From assembly GCA_947627105.1 (NCBI GenBank), contig CANQUT010000013.1, forward strand, positions 1-33,179: a DNA stretch of 33,179 nucleotides, given 5' to 3'. The stretch comes from an uncultured Clostridia bacterium (GTDB lineage Bacteria > Bacillota > Clostridia > TANB77 > CAG-508). The notes below the pieces were generated by a model. The model did no database searches, was not told the origin of the DNA, and saw nothing but the letters and a program-made list of their open reading frames with translations. Both the position numbers and the translations under genes were made by a program. Numbering within the stretch: the first letter of the stretch is position 1; every line of letters starts with the position of its first letter. This document shows, one piece after another, positions 10,067-19,881 of this stretch.

Positions 10067-10742
10067 CTAATTTTTATTTTTTAATAGATCTGGTCTTTTT
10101 TGTTTTGTTATTTCAATGGACTTATTTTCTCTCCATTTTTTAATATTTTCATGATTTCCGTGATAACAATACTTCTGGAACTTTTTTACCATTAAATACT
10201 TCTGGTCTTGTATATTGCGGATATTCTAAAAGGTCTTGTGAAAAAGATTCTTCTTTAGTAGAGTCTTCTTTTAATACTCCTTTTATATATCTACTTACAG
10301 AATCAATTAGTATCATTGCAGGAATTTCTCCTCCTGTTAATACATAATCTCCAACTGATATTTCTTCATCTACAATTTCATCAAGTACTCTTTGGTCTAT
10401 TCCTTCATAATGTCCACAAAGCAATATTATATGTTCTTCTTTAGAAAGTTCTACTACCTTTTTTTGATTTAAAGTTTTTCCCTGTGGAGATAAGTAAATA
10501 ACTTTTGCTTTTTCTTTATTTGGAATAGAGTTATAAGCATCATATACTACTTCTGGCATCATTACCATGCCTGCTCCTCCACCATAAGGTGTATCATCTA
10601 CTTTTTTATGTTTGTCTTTAGAAAAATCTCTTATATTAATTAAGTTTATTTCTAATAATCCATTTTGAACAGCTTTTCCAATTATGCTTACTTTTAATGG
10701 CTCAAACATTTCTGGAAAAAGAGTTAATACATCAAACTTCAT
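10067..10742 (-). CDS. trmD: tRNA (guanine37-N1)-methyltransferase TrmD, completed by a +1 shift at CGG (10160-10158)
   Basis: MKFDVLTLFPEMF, LLCGHYEGIDQRV, GDYVLTGGE. Zero frame ends PEVLLSRKS*; skipping C gives [36 protein letters not shown], the canonical TrmD C-terminus. Confidence 0.93.
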
Positions 10743-10790
10743 TAGATTTCCTTTCTAAATTTAAATTGCATATTTTGCTTTAGTTTTTTA

Positions 10791-11297
10791 CTATAGCCCT
10801 TTTAATAAATGAACTATTATTTTTTCTTGCTCTAAATCTACCTGCTTAATTACTTTTTTAATTGCTGGTAGTAAAATTTGTTTTCCTTTTTCATCTTTTA
10901 CAACATAAATATCATTTGCGCCTGAGTTATATATATCATCTACGTTTCCAAGTAATATTCCTTCATCTGTATATACTTTAAGTCCAATTAGGTCTGCTAT
11001 AAAGTAAGTATCTTTTGGAAGCTTTTTAGCATCTTTTCTAGCTATTTTTAAATAGCAACCTCTATACTTTTCCGCTTCTTCTATAGAATTTATTCCTTTT
11101 ATTTTTAGTAAAACTTGATTTTTACTATATTTTACTTCTTCAATTTCTATTTTTATAAGCTTATTCTCTTTTTCTAAGAAAATAGAATTTAGACTTTCAA
11201 ATTTAGAAATATCTTCAGTAAAAGGATTTACTTTTACCATTCCTTTTATTCCAAAATGGTTTACAATTTGACCTATTTCAAAATATTCTTGTTTCAT
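10791..11297 (-). CDS. rimM: 16S rRNA processing protein RimM
   Basis: IGQIVNHFGIKGMVKVNPFTED; PRC-barrel ILLPAIKKVIKQVDLEQEKIIVHLLKGL. Confidence 0.95.
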   Translation of the reverse strand: MKQEYFEIGQIVNHFGIKGMVKVNPFTEDISKFESLNSIFLEKENKLIKIEIEEVKYSKNQVLLKIKGINSIEEAEKYRGCYLKIARKDAKKLPKDTYFIADLIGLKVYTDEGILLGNVDDIYNSGANDIYVVKDEKGKQILLPAIKKVIKQVDLEQEKIIVHLLKGL

Positions 11298-11305
11298 AGT
11301 TTCCT

Positions 11306-11539
11306 CTAATCTTCTATAAACTCAACATCTATTCTTTTATGATCTTTTGCTGCTAAAGATTTCATAACAGTACGAATTGCTTTTGCAACTCTACCTTGTT
11401 TTCCAATTACTTTGCCCATATCAGACTTAGCAACTTTAACTTCAAGAGTTATTGTTTTTTCATCTTCTTTAGAGTTAATAAAAACTTCTTCTTTGTTATC
11501 TACTAAGTTTAAAATAATTGTTTCTAAAATATCTTTCAT
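11306..11539 (-). CDS. khpA: KH-domain RNA-binding protein (KhpA-like)
   Basis: 77 aa with GKVIGKQGRVAKAIRTVMK KH motif between rpsP and rimM. Confidence 0.93.
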   Translation of the reverse strand: MKDILETIILNLVDNKEEVFINSKEDEKTITLEVKVAKSDMGKVIGKQGRVAKAIRTVMKSLAAKDHKRIDVEFIED

Positions 11540-11561
11540 ATTTTTATGCTCCTATAGCAAA

Positions 11562-11801
11562 TTATTTTTTAGATGCTCTTTCTACTAAATTCTTTACAGA
11601 ATCTGTTGGTCTAGCACCATTTTTTACCCATGTTGCAAATTTTTCATTGTCTATTACTATTGTAGATGGCTCTGTCATTGGATCATAAGAACCAATCTTT
11701 TCAATGATTTTTCCATCTCTTGGGCTTTTAGAGTCTGCAACAACAATGTGATAGAATGGAGCTTTTTTTGCACCTTGTCTTTGTAATCTGATTTTTACCA
11801 T
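11562..11801 (-). CDS. rpsP: 30S ribosomal protein S16
   Basis: [41 protein letters not shown]. Confidence 0.98.
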   Translation of the reverse strand: MVKIRLQRQGAKKAPFYHIVVADSKSPRDGKIIEKIGSYDPMTEPSTIVIDNEKFATWVKNGARPTDSVKNLVERASKK

Positions 11802-11940
11802 TTTTTTGTTTCACCTCCCAAAAATTACTGCATAAAAGCAATTTTTTTATTACTACTTAAATAAATTAAACTTTTATTATAACAGTTTTTATATATAAAA
11901 TTAAAAAATTAAAATCTATTACATATAGTAAAGCTACTTT

Positions 11941-13285
11941 TTACATTTTGAAATCTTTTGGATTAAAGTTGTTCATTAGTTTTTTCATTCCGCCTTTATT
12001 ATTTTGCATTTGTTTCATCATTTTTTGTGTCATTTCAAAAGATTTCATGAATTTATTAATTTCTGGTACTGATGTGCCACTTCCGTTTTGCAATACGTGC
12101 TCTTCTATTTCCATTTAAAATACGTGGATTTTTTCTTTCTTCTTTTGTCATAGAGCAAATCATTGCTTCAATTCTAACAAATTCTTTATCATCTATTTTA
12201 ACATCTTTTAGTTGATTCATTCCTGGTATCATTTTTAATAAAGAAGAAAAAGAACCCATTTTTTTCATTTGCCTTAATTGTGCTAAATAGTCATCTAAGT
12301 CTAATTCTTTTTTCTTAAATTGTTTTTCTAATTTTTCTGCTTCTTCTAAGTCAAAACTTTCTTCTGCTTTTTCTATAATAGAAAGTACATCACCCATTCC
12401 TAAAATTCTTTGTGCCATTCTATCTGGATGGAATACTTCAATATCACTTAGCTTTTCACCAGTTGCTGCAAACTTAATTGGTCTACCTGTAACCTTTTTA
12501 ACAGATAATGCAGCACCACCACGGGTATCTCCGTCTAACTTAGTAAGTACAACGCCATCTATTCCAAGCTGTTCATTAAAAGAATTTGCAACATTAACTG
12601 CATCTTGACCTGTCATACTATCTACTACTAATAAAATTTCATGTGGTTTAATATTTTGCTTTATATTTTTAAGTTCAAGCATTAATTCTTCATCTATATG
12701 AAGTCTACCTGCTGTATCTAGAATAACAACATCATTTAGTTTGCTTAATGCTACTGACATAGCTTGTTTTGCTATATGTACAACATCTTTTGATTGCTCA
12801 TTGCTGAATACTGGTATATTAAGCTGAGAACCAACTACTTGTAATTGCTTTATAGCTGCTGGCCTGTAAACATCACATGCAACAAGTAATGGCTTTTTTC
12901 CTTGTTTTCTAAGAATATTGGCAAGTTTGCCTGCGGTTGTAGTTTTACCAGAACCTTGCAAGCCTACTAACATAATTACTGTTGGTGGATTTGGTGTGAA
13001 ATTAATTTTGCTTTCTGTACCACCTAAAAGTTCTACTAATTCATCTTTTACTATTTTAATAACTTGTTGACCAGGTGTTAATGATTTTAATACATTTTGT
13101 CCTAATGCTTTTTCTTGTATACTATTAATAAATTCTTTAACTATTACATAGTTTACATCTGCCTCTAATAATGCAAGTTTTACTTCACGAAGCATATCTT
13201 TTAAGTCTGACTCTGTAATTCTTGCCTTACCTCTTAATTTTTTTGTAATATCTTGAAGTTTTAAGCTTAATCCTTCGAAAGCCAT
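11941..13285 (-). CDS. ffh: signal recognition particle GTPase Ffh, completed by a +1 shift at CGG (12085-12083)
   Basis: LVGLQGSGKTTTAGKLA, DTAGR, TKLDGDTRGGAALS. Zero frame ends RRARIAKRKWHISTRN*; skipping C gives RRARIAK|GSGTSVPEINKFMKSFEMTQKMMKQMQNNKGGMKKLMNNFNPKDFKM*, 447 aa in total. Confidence 0.95.
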
Positions 13286-13309
13286 TAGTATAGCACCTCT
13301 TTCTTTTTT

Positions 13310-13354
13310 GGGGACAGGTCCAATTGCTTATTTTTAAGCAACTAGGGACAGGTC
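13310..13354. repeat. paired GACCTGTCCCC intergenic repeat, copy B
   Basis: ggggacaggtcc-aattgcttatttttaagcaact-agggacaggtc; reverse complement closely matches copy C. Confidence 0.78.
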
Positions 13355-13371
13355 AACCTATAAATTTTGTC

Positions 13372-13731
13372 TTAAGCTAAACAACTTAATTCTTCGCATA
13401 CATGTTCAAGAATTTTTGCAATTTTTTTGTCTGAAGATGTATCTTCTATTTTGCTTAATTCTTGTAAAATTTGTTCAAGTTGTTTTTCTTGCTTTAATGT
13501 TCTTTCCATAAATGTTAGCTTTTCTTCTAAATCGAAAAGTTTATTCTCTCCCTTCTTGATAATGTCTCTTACTGCCTGTCTTGTAATATTATTATTTTCG
13601 GCAATTTCTGAAAGTGATAAGTCATTGTTGTAGTAGTCTGTAATAATGTCATATTGTTTTTTTGTTAGCATTTTGCCATATATTTGACATAGCATACTAA
13701 CTTTAACGTTTTTTTCCATTTTAGACATCAC
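13372..13731 (-). CDS. ylxM: YlxM/p13-like helix-turn-helix protein, SRP operon
   Basis: MLTKKQYDIITDYYNNDLSLSEIAENNNITRQAVRDIIKKGENKL; directly upstream of ffh. Confidence 0.93.
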   Translation of the reverse strand: MMSKMEKNVKVSMLCQIYGKMLTKKQYDIITDYYNNDLSLSEIAENNNITRQAVRDIIKKGENKLFDLEEKLTFMERTLKQEKQLEQILQELSKIEDTSSDKKIAKILEHVCEELSCLA

Positions 13732-13767
13732 TTCCTTTTTGTTTAATATTTATGTTTTTGCACAAAA

Positions 13768-13832
13768 ATATTAGCATTTACAGTTTAGCTTGTTAAAATT
13801 TATTTAAAAACTAATTTGTAATGCTAATATAC
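13768..13832. other. intergenic inverted repeat
   Basis: ATATTAGCATTtACA ... TGTAATGCTAATAT arms flanking an AT-rich centre; function not determined. Confidence 0.4.
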
Positions 13833-14224
13833 TTTACACTATTTTTTTGCATTTGTCAAGTGTTTTGTTAAAATACTCTTGAAAAACTTTTTATTTTTTG
13901 TAAATAATTTTTGTAAATTATTTATTTTATTTTTTATGTAGTATAAATTGTCGAATTTTGGCATACGATTTTTCTTGTAATATGTACATTTTTTTAATAT
14001 AATTAGACATTATATTTTATTCAAAAGCCATTTTTAGTAGCAAAAATTTTTATTTTAATATTTTAATTTAAATTAATTATTCTATATATTTATATCAAAC
14101 TTTATTTATTCAAAAATTTATTTATATTTATAAATCTTTGAAAATTTCCATATTAAATAATTTAAAATTTGTTTTATTAAATTTGCCTTTTGTCTAAATA
14201 TAAAATTTAATAGTTGAAGGAGTT

Positions 14225-14936
14225 TTGAATATGGCAGATACTAAAACAAATTATCAAACAAATGAAAAAAAGCAAATATTACAACCAAAAAATGATGTAG
14301 TATTTCAAGCACTATTTACAAGAGGTAAAGAAAGTATAACTAAGGCATTAATAGAAGACATATTGAATATTAAAATACATAGTTTAGAGTTAGACAAAAG
14401 CAAAGATTTATTAAATGAAAATATTAAAGAAAAAAATGGCAGATTAGATCTAAGAGCAGTAATAAACGAAAAGAAATAGGAAAAGTCATACGAAATGGCA
14501 GATACGAGAGGAAGAATATTTAAAAAAGATATTGACGCCATATTTACAAATTGATATAATTGAACTACCAAAGGCTATAAAAGAATATGAAAAGAATAGA
14601 AAAAACGAAATGCTACAATGGATGATGTTTTTGGAGAATCCAGAAAATAAGGAGGTAGCAAAAATAATGGAGAATAATGAAAATATAAAAGAGGCAAAAG
14701 AAGAGCTAGATAAAATAAGTCAAGATGATATATTAAGAAGAATGGCCCTAAAAGCAGAAATACAAAGAATGGATCAGGAAGAATTAATATATGAAGCTAG
14801 AAGAGATGGAAAAAAAGAAGGTGAGCAAAAAGCAATACTAGAGACTGCTAAAAAAATGTTAGTTAAAGGAATAGATATAGAAACAGTTATAGAAATAACT
14901 GGTTTAACAAAAAAAGAGATTATGCAAATACAATAA
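14225..14936 (+). pseudogene. Rpn/PD-(D/E)XK family recombination-promoting nuclease (putative transposase) remnant
   Basis: N-terminal LQPKNDVVFQALFTRGKE...LDLRAVINE followed by KSHTKWQIREEEYLKKILTPYLQIDIIELPKAIKEYEKNRKNE; the middle nuclease region is deleted and the frame broken; no CGG at the break. Confidence 0.75.
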
Positions 14937-14970
14937 ATAAACTTTTTATATCAATAAAGAAAAACTGTGT

Positions 14971-15024
14971 AAATAAAATACGCTAAACACAAATTAAAAT
15001 ATTTTATGTTTAGCGTATTTATTT
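14971..15024. terminator. rho-independent terminator-like hairpin
   Basis: AAATAAAATACGCTAAACA / TGTTTAGCGTATTTATTT followed by T-run. Confidence 0.75.
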
Positions 15025-15140
15025 TTTTAATAGATTAAAACTAGTGTTTACTTTCCTAACAAAATTTTTTATAAATAGTTTTGTAAATTTACCTTTAATA
15101 ATACTACAAACATTTTTTTGCATTTTTTTATAAAAATGTA

Positions 15141-15188
15141 TTGACAAACCGAACATTGTTTTGTATACTATATACGAACATTGATTTG
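15141..15188 (+). promoter_or_regulatory. sigma-A promoter with tandem CGAACATTG(T/A)TTTG operators (LexA-box-like)
   Basis: TTGACA (15141-15146), 17-bp spacer, TATACT (15164-15169). CGAACATTGTTTTG at 15150-15163 fills the spacer; CGAACATTGATTTG at 15175-15188. Confidence 0.7.
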
Positions 15189-15221
15189 GTAATTATTTTT
15201 TTCAAAAGGGGGAAATTACAA

Positions 15222-15902
15222 ATGAGTATATTTAAAAATAATGGAGTTATTCAATATAGTGTTAATAAAGAATTTGGTTCTAATTGTTATATTTCAGTAA
15301 ATAGTGGTGAAGTTGTTGTTAATGCTCCTTGGTATTTTTCTAGAAGGCAAATTCATTCTATTATTGAAGAAAAAAGAAATTGGATTATAGAAAAAGTAAA
15401 AGAATATCAAGAAAAAAATAATGCTTACATAAATAAAGGCTCTATTAATATTTTAGGTGTTACTCATGAAATTTGCTTATATTTTAAAAATGTAAAAACT
15501 CCTACTATTAACTTAGTAAATAATAATATTGAAGTAACTTTTCCTAATAAATATAAAAAAATAGATGTAACTCAGGTTTTAAATATTTTAATAGAAAAAC
15601 TTTATACTAAAATTGCAGAAAAAGAAATTGAAACGGCTATGGAAAAAGTAAGATTAATGGTTGGTTTTGCTCCTGAAGATTACTTAATTAAAAAAATGGA
15701 AAATAATACACTTGGTACATGCATTACAGAAGAACAAAAAATTATTATTAGCCCAGATGTTGTAAAGTATGATAGAAAAACTATTGAATACGTTGTATTG
15801 CATCAATTTTGTCATTTAAAATATAAAATTCATGCAAAAGGTTTTTGGCAAATGGTAAAAAAATATATGCCAGACTACAAAAATTATGAGAGAATTATTT
15901 AA
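15222..15902 (+). CDS. YgjP/SprT-like metal-dependent hydrolase family (DUF45) protein
   Basis: ATG at 15222 follows agggggaaat RBS. RRQIHSIIEEKRNWI; YVVLHQFCHLKYKIHAKGFWQMVKKYMPDYK matches the family C-terminus except HQFCH for HExxH. Confidence 0.82.
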   Translation: MSIFKNNGVIQYSVNKEFGSNCYISVNSGEVVVNAPWYFSRRQIHSIIEEKRNWIIEKVKEYQEKNNAYINKGSINILGVTHEICLYFKNVKTPTINLVNNNIEVTFPNKYKKIDVTQVLNILIEKLYTKIAEKEIETAMEKVRLMVGFAPEDYLIKKMENNTLGTCITEEQKIIISPDVVKYDRKTIEYVVLHQFCHLKYKIHAKGFWQMVKKYMPDYKNYERII

Positions 15903-16387
15903 ATTCTCTCATAGTTTACAAATTCATAATCATAAGGGTTTTTATCATCTTTTAAACCTTTTTTACTATATACTGCTTTCCATTCAGCCTCATTTATTTC
16001 AGGAAATGTTACATCTCCTTCAAATTCTTGATTAATATGTGTTATATACATCTTTTTAGCATATGGCATTAGAAGTTTATATATAGTGGCTCCTCCAATT
16101 ACAAAGTTTTCTTCTTCTGATTCAATATATTTTTTTAGCATACTAATGTCTGGAAGTACTTCTACATTTTCATCTTGTATATTAAGTTCCATATCATTGC
16201 ACAAAATAATGTGTTTTCTGTTTGGAAGTATTCTTCCTAATGATTCAAAGGTTTTTCTTCCCATAATAACAGTATGACCTGTTGTTATATTTTTAAAGTG
16301 CTTTAAGTCTTCTGGTATGTGCCATATAAGTTTATTATCTTTTCCTATTACATTATTTTTTGCAACTGCTACAATAATACTTAACAT
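15899..16387 (-). CDS. folA: dihydrofolate reductase
   Basis: MLSIIVAVAKNNVIGKDNKLIWHIPEDLKHFKNITTGHTVIMGRKTFESLG. Confidence 0.97.
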   Translation of the reverse strand: MLSIIVAVAKNNVIGKDNKLIWHIPEDLKHFKNITTGHTVIMGRKTFESLGRILPNRKHIILCNDMELNIQDENVEVLPDISMLKKYIESEEENFVIGGATIYKLLMPYAKKMYITHINQEFEGDVTFPEINEAEWKAVYSKKGLKDDKNPYDYEFVNYERI

Positions 16388-16427
16388 ATATATTTTTGTA
16401 TGATTTTTAAAATCATACTCCCCTTCC

Positions 16428-16469
16428 TTTATTTTATACTGAAACTGCTTTTATTTTATACTGAAACTG
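16428..16469. repeat. near-perfect tandem duplication (period 22) over the thyA stop region
   Basis: TTTATTTTATACTGAAACTG at 16428-16447 and 16450-16469. Confidence 0.9.
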
Positions 16470-17247
16470 GCATATCTATTTTTCCTAAATGTTCATAGCC
16501 TTCTAGTTTTATATCATTTATAGTAAATTTATAAAAGTCTTTAATTTCTGGGTTAATCCAAAGTTTTGGTGCTGGAAGCGCTTTATCTCTTCTTGCTAAT
16601 TGCTCTTTCATACCTTCTATTTGATTTTCGTAAATATGTGCATTGCTTATACATACTGTTAAAAGTCCTGGTTTATAACCTGTTACTTGTGCTAGCAAAT
16701 GTACTAACACTGCATATTGCACTACATTAAAAGGATTTCCAAGTGGTAAGTCATTAGAACGAATTGTTAGTAAACAGTTTAATTTTCCATCTGTTACATC
16801 CCAACAACTATTAAATACACATGGATAAAGAGCACCTGTATTTAAGTATGGAATTTGCCATAAATTAATTATCATTCTTCTACTTTGTGGATCTGTTTTT
16901 AATTGTTCTATTAAGGTATCTATTTGATGAAATTCTTTTACTACCCAACCATAAGCTGTTCCAATTGTTCCATCTTCCATTTCCCATTCATCCCATATAT
17001 GAACATTTTCTGCTTTTAATTCTTCAACACTATTTGATTGTTTTTGAAATATCCATAATAATTCTTTTACAGCTGTTTTAAATGCTACAAACTTTGTTGT
17101 TAATATTGGAAATTCTTCTTCTAGGTTAAATCTCATTATTTGGTGTGGTAATTTATATGTAGCAACTCCTGTTCTATTTTGAGCATAGTAACCTTCTTTT
17201 AAAATTTTATCTACCATATCTAAATAAATATCATCAAATTTACTCAT
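16456..17247 (-). CDS. thyA: thymidylate synthase (start probably [13 protein letters not shown] track extends to 17295)
   Basis: [59 protein letters not shown]. Confidence 0.96.
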   Translation of the reverse strand: MSKFDDIYLDMVDKILKEGYYAQNRTGVATYKLPHQIMRFNLEEEFPILTTKFVAFKTAVKELLWIFQKQSNSVEELKAENVHIWDEWEMEDGTIGTAYGWVVKEFHQIDTLIEQLKTDPQSRRMIINLWQIPYLNTGALYPCVFNSCWDVTDGKLNCLLTIRSNDLPLGNPFNVVQYAVLVHLLAQVTGYKPGLLTVCISNAHIYENQIEGMKEQLARRDKALPAPKLWINPEIKDFYKFTINDIKLEGYEHLGKIDMPVSV

Positions 17248-17330
17248 TTTTAATACCTCCAATTTTGCTACGTTTATAAAATACGTTCTCGTCATAATAT
17301 ATCAAAAAGTAAAAAATAATGCAATATTTT

Positions 17331-18222
17331 TTATTCACTTAAATCAAAATTTGGTACATATTCTTCTTCATGTTCTCCAAGCTCTTGAATATAGCCATTT
17401 TTTAAGTCTAGTGTATATAAATAGTCTTCTATTTCTTTGTATTCTTTTTTATTTAATTTGCGGTTTATACTTTCATCTTCTTTTGCTTTATATGTAGGAA
17501 AATATTGTGCCATTACGCTAACATATATGTTTTCATCAATATTTTCTTTTATCCATTTTAAAATATGCTTACTATTTTGAATATGGTTTGGTAAAACTAA
17601 ATGCCTAATAATGACTCCTTTTTGTATAATTCCTTCATTATTAAATACTGGCCTTCCTACTTGCCTTACCATTTCTTTAATTGCTTTTGTTGCTACTTCA
17701 AAATAGTTACTTACATTAGAATATTTTTTAGAAAGTTCATTTGAATAGTATTTTAAATCTGGAAGATATACATCAATATAGCCTTCTAATTCTTTTAAAG
17801 TTTCTACATTTTCATAGCCATTTGTGTTATATATTACTGGAATGTTTAGCCCTTTTGCCTTTGCAATTTTTAATGCCTCTAGTATTTGTTTTGCATACAT
17901 TGTAGGTGTTACTAAATTAATATTATTTACTTGCTTTTGTTGCTGATTTAAAAATATGTCTGCTAAATGTTCTGTTGTAATTTCTTTTCCTTTGCCTAAA
18001 CTACTTATTTCATAGTTTTGGCAGTATATACATTTTAAATTGCAGTTGCTAAAGAATACTGTTCCAGAGCCATTTTTTCCACTTATGCATGGTTCTTCAT
18101 AATAATGTATTGATGCTAAAGCAATTTTTATTTTATCGTCACAGCCGCATAAGCCGTTTGATGCCAGAGGCTCTATTTGCATTACATTTAAGCGGGCAAA
18201 TATTGCACTTTTCTAAATTCAT
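17331..18222 (-). CDS. PflA-like radical SAM protein (COG1313-type), read through a +1 shift at CGG (18156-18154)
   Basis: ATG at 18222: MNLEKCNICPLKCNANRASGIK|GLCGCDDKIKIALASIHYYEEPCISGKNGSGTVFFSNCNLKCIYCQNYEIS after skipping C; zero frame stops after RLMRL*. Confidence 0.88.
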
Positions 18223-18344
18223 AGTAGTTTCATCTTCTTTCTGATACTATATTATCAAATTGTATATTTATTAATCAAGTTTTATTTGGAAATTTTATAT
18301 AAGAATTTATATGAATTAATTAAATATGATTTAAATTTAGTTTG

Positions 18345-18663
18345 TTATAGTTTATTTAAATAGTTTTGATTGCCATGAAATATATGTAAAATTAAAACTT
18401 CACCGAACTTTTTCATTTACTTCGTATATTATATTATATTTATATGCATACATTTTTCGTATGTTTTTTGCTTCAAATTTTGAATCTTTTAATTTTATAT
18501 ATCTCTCTGGAAAATAATCTAAGCTTGATATTGAATATAGTATTTTTTGCACTATTTTATTGGCTATGTTTTTCTCTTTTAAAAAATATTTAATATATGA
18601 ATAAATATTTTGTAAGTCTTTGTAAGCATTTGGAGACCATGTAATTTTATATTTTCTATTCAA
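18345..18663 (-). CDS. RelE/ParE-family toxin, completed by a +1 shift at CGG (18405-18403)
   Basis: YKITWSPNAYKDLQNIYSYIKYFLKEKNIANKIVQKI...YKYNIIYEVNEKV|GEVLILHIFHGNQNYLNKL*; zero frame gives KVR* (CGG TGA). Confidence 0.88.
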
Positions 18664-19006
18664 GCTTGTATTTTTCCTCCATTTCTGCTACTATACTTTC
18701 CATTGGAATTCCTTTTCCATCTTCAATTTCTTTAATAGCCTCATTTATTTTATTTAAAATATCTTTTTGAAATTCTTCAAAATTAGCATAATGTTTATCA
18801 AAATGTTCAGATACAAGTCTATCTATTCTTTCTTCTTCTGTTTCTTTAAATCCTTTTATTAATTTTTCATAAGTTTCATCGCTTAAAATAACTAAGTCAT
18901 TAACACCATTTCTAGTAATATACATTGGCTCTTTAGTTTCATGACAAATTTTTGAGATTTCATTATAATTATTTCTTAAATCTGCACATGGTCTAATTAA
19001 TGGCAT
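18656..19006 (-). CDS. Phd/YefM-family antitoxin
   Basis: MPLIRPCADLRNNYNEISKICHETKEPMYITRNGVNDLVILSDETYEKL; aggagg RBS upstream of ATG at 19006; overlaps the toxin start. Confidence 0.9.
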   Translation of the reverse strand: MPLIRPCADLRNNYNEISKICHETKEPMYITRNGVNDLVILSDETYEKLIKGFKETEEERIDRLVSEHFDKHYANFEEFQKDILNKINEAIKEIEDGKGIPMESIVAEMEEKYKLE

Positions 19007-19179
19007 ATTAAACACCTCCTAGTTTATTATATACAAATTATATCAGAATAATGATATTGTTACAAGAATTTTTTGCAATTTTTAAATTAAAATTGTTCAA
19101 GCACTTATTTAACCGGTCAGGCACTTAATTTTTTAAAGAGCATATAATTTTAATATATAATTTTCGGAGGTATTTATAT

Positions 19180-19881
19180 ATGTTTGCTCTTTCTCTTTCT
19201 GGCTTTTTATCGTTTTTAAGTTCTAGCATATTTTTAGTTGGATATATTTCTAATAATTCTTTATTTCCAGAGCCATTAGATAGCGAAGAAGAAAAAAAAT
19301 ATTTAGAACTTTTAAAAAGTGGAGATGAAGATGCTAGAAATATTTTAATAGAACGTAACTTAAGGTTAGTTGCGCATGTTTGTAAAAAGTATGCTACTTC
19401 TAAAGTAGATCAAGATGATTTAATTTCAATTGGTACAATTGGCTTAATTAAAGGAATTAACAGCTTTGATAATTCTAAAGGTGTGCGTTTAGCTACTTAT
19501 GTTTCGCGTTGTATTGATAATGAAATTTTAATGTATTTAAGAAGTACTAAAAAATTAAGTGCAGAAGTATATTTAGAAGATCCTATTGGAAAAGATAAAG
19601 ATGATAATACTGTTACTTTACAAGAAGTTTTGGAAAATAGTGATAAAAACATAGAAGACGAAGTTGATTTAAAATTTAAAGTAAAGCAGTTATATGAAAA
19701 AATGAAAGAAGTTTTAAAAACAAGAGAAAAAACTATTTTAGAACTTAGATTTGGTCTTAATGGAAAAAAGCCTCAAACTCAAAATGAAATTGCAAGTAGT
19801 ATGGGAATTTCGCGTTCTTATGTTTCTAGAATTGAAACTAAAGCTATTAATAAATTAGCTAAAGAAATGAGAGAAACTTAA
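19180..19881 (+). CDS. sigK: RNA polymerase sporulation sigma factor SigK
   Basis: Hydrophobic pro-sequence, then PLDSEEEKKYLELLKSGDEDARNILIERNLRLVAHVCKKYATSKVDQDDLISIGTIGLIKGINSFD; C-terminal sigma-4 HTH; uninterrupted. Confidence 0.92.
   Translation: MFALSLSGFLSFLSSSIFLVGYISNNSLFPEPLDSEEEKKYLELLKSGDEDARNILIERNLRLVAHVCKKYATSKVDQDDLISIGTIGLIKGINSFDNSKGVRLATYVSRCIDNEILMYLRSTKKLSAEVYLEDPIGKDKDDNTVTLQEVLENSDKNIEDEVDLKFKVKQLYEKMKEVLKTREKTILELRFGLNGKKPQTQNEIASSMGISRSYVSRIETKAINKLAKEMRET

Noticed and set aside
14225-14936. Rpn-family ORF pair as an eighth CGG frameshift
   Set aside because: No CGG at the junction, and a large internal segment of the nuclease domain is missing; a true deletion pseudogene.
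19180-19881. sigK interrupted by a skin-like element or a CGG site
   Set aside because: The ORF is continuous, contains no CGG, and encodes a complete SigK.
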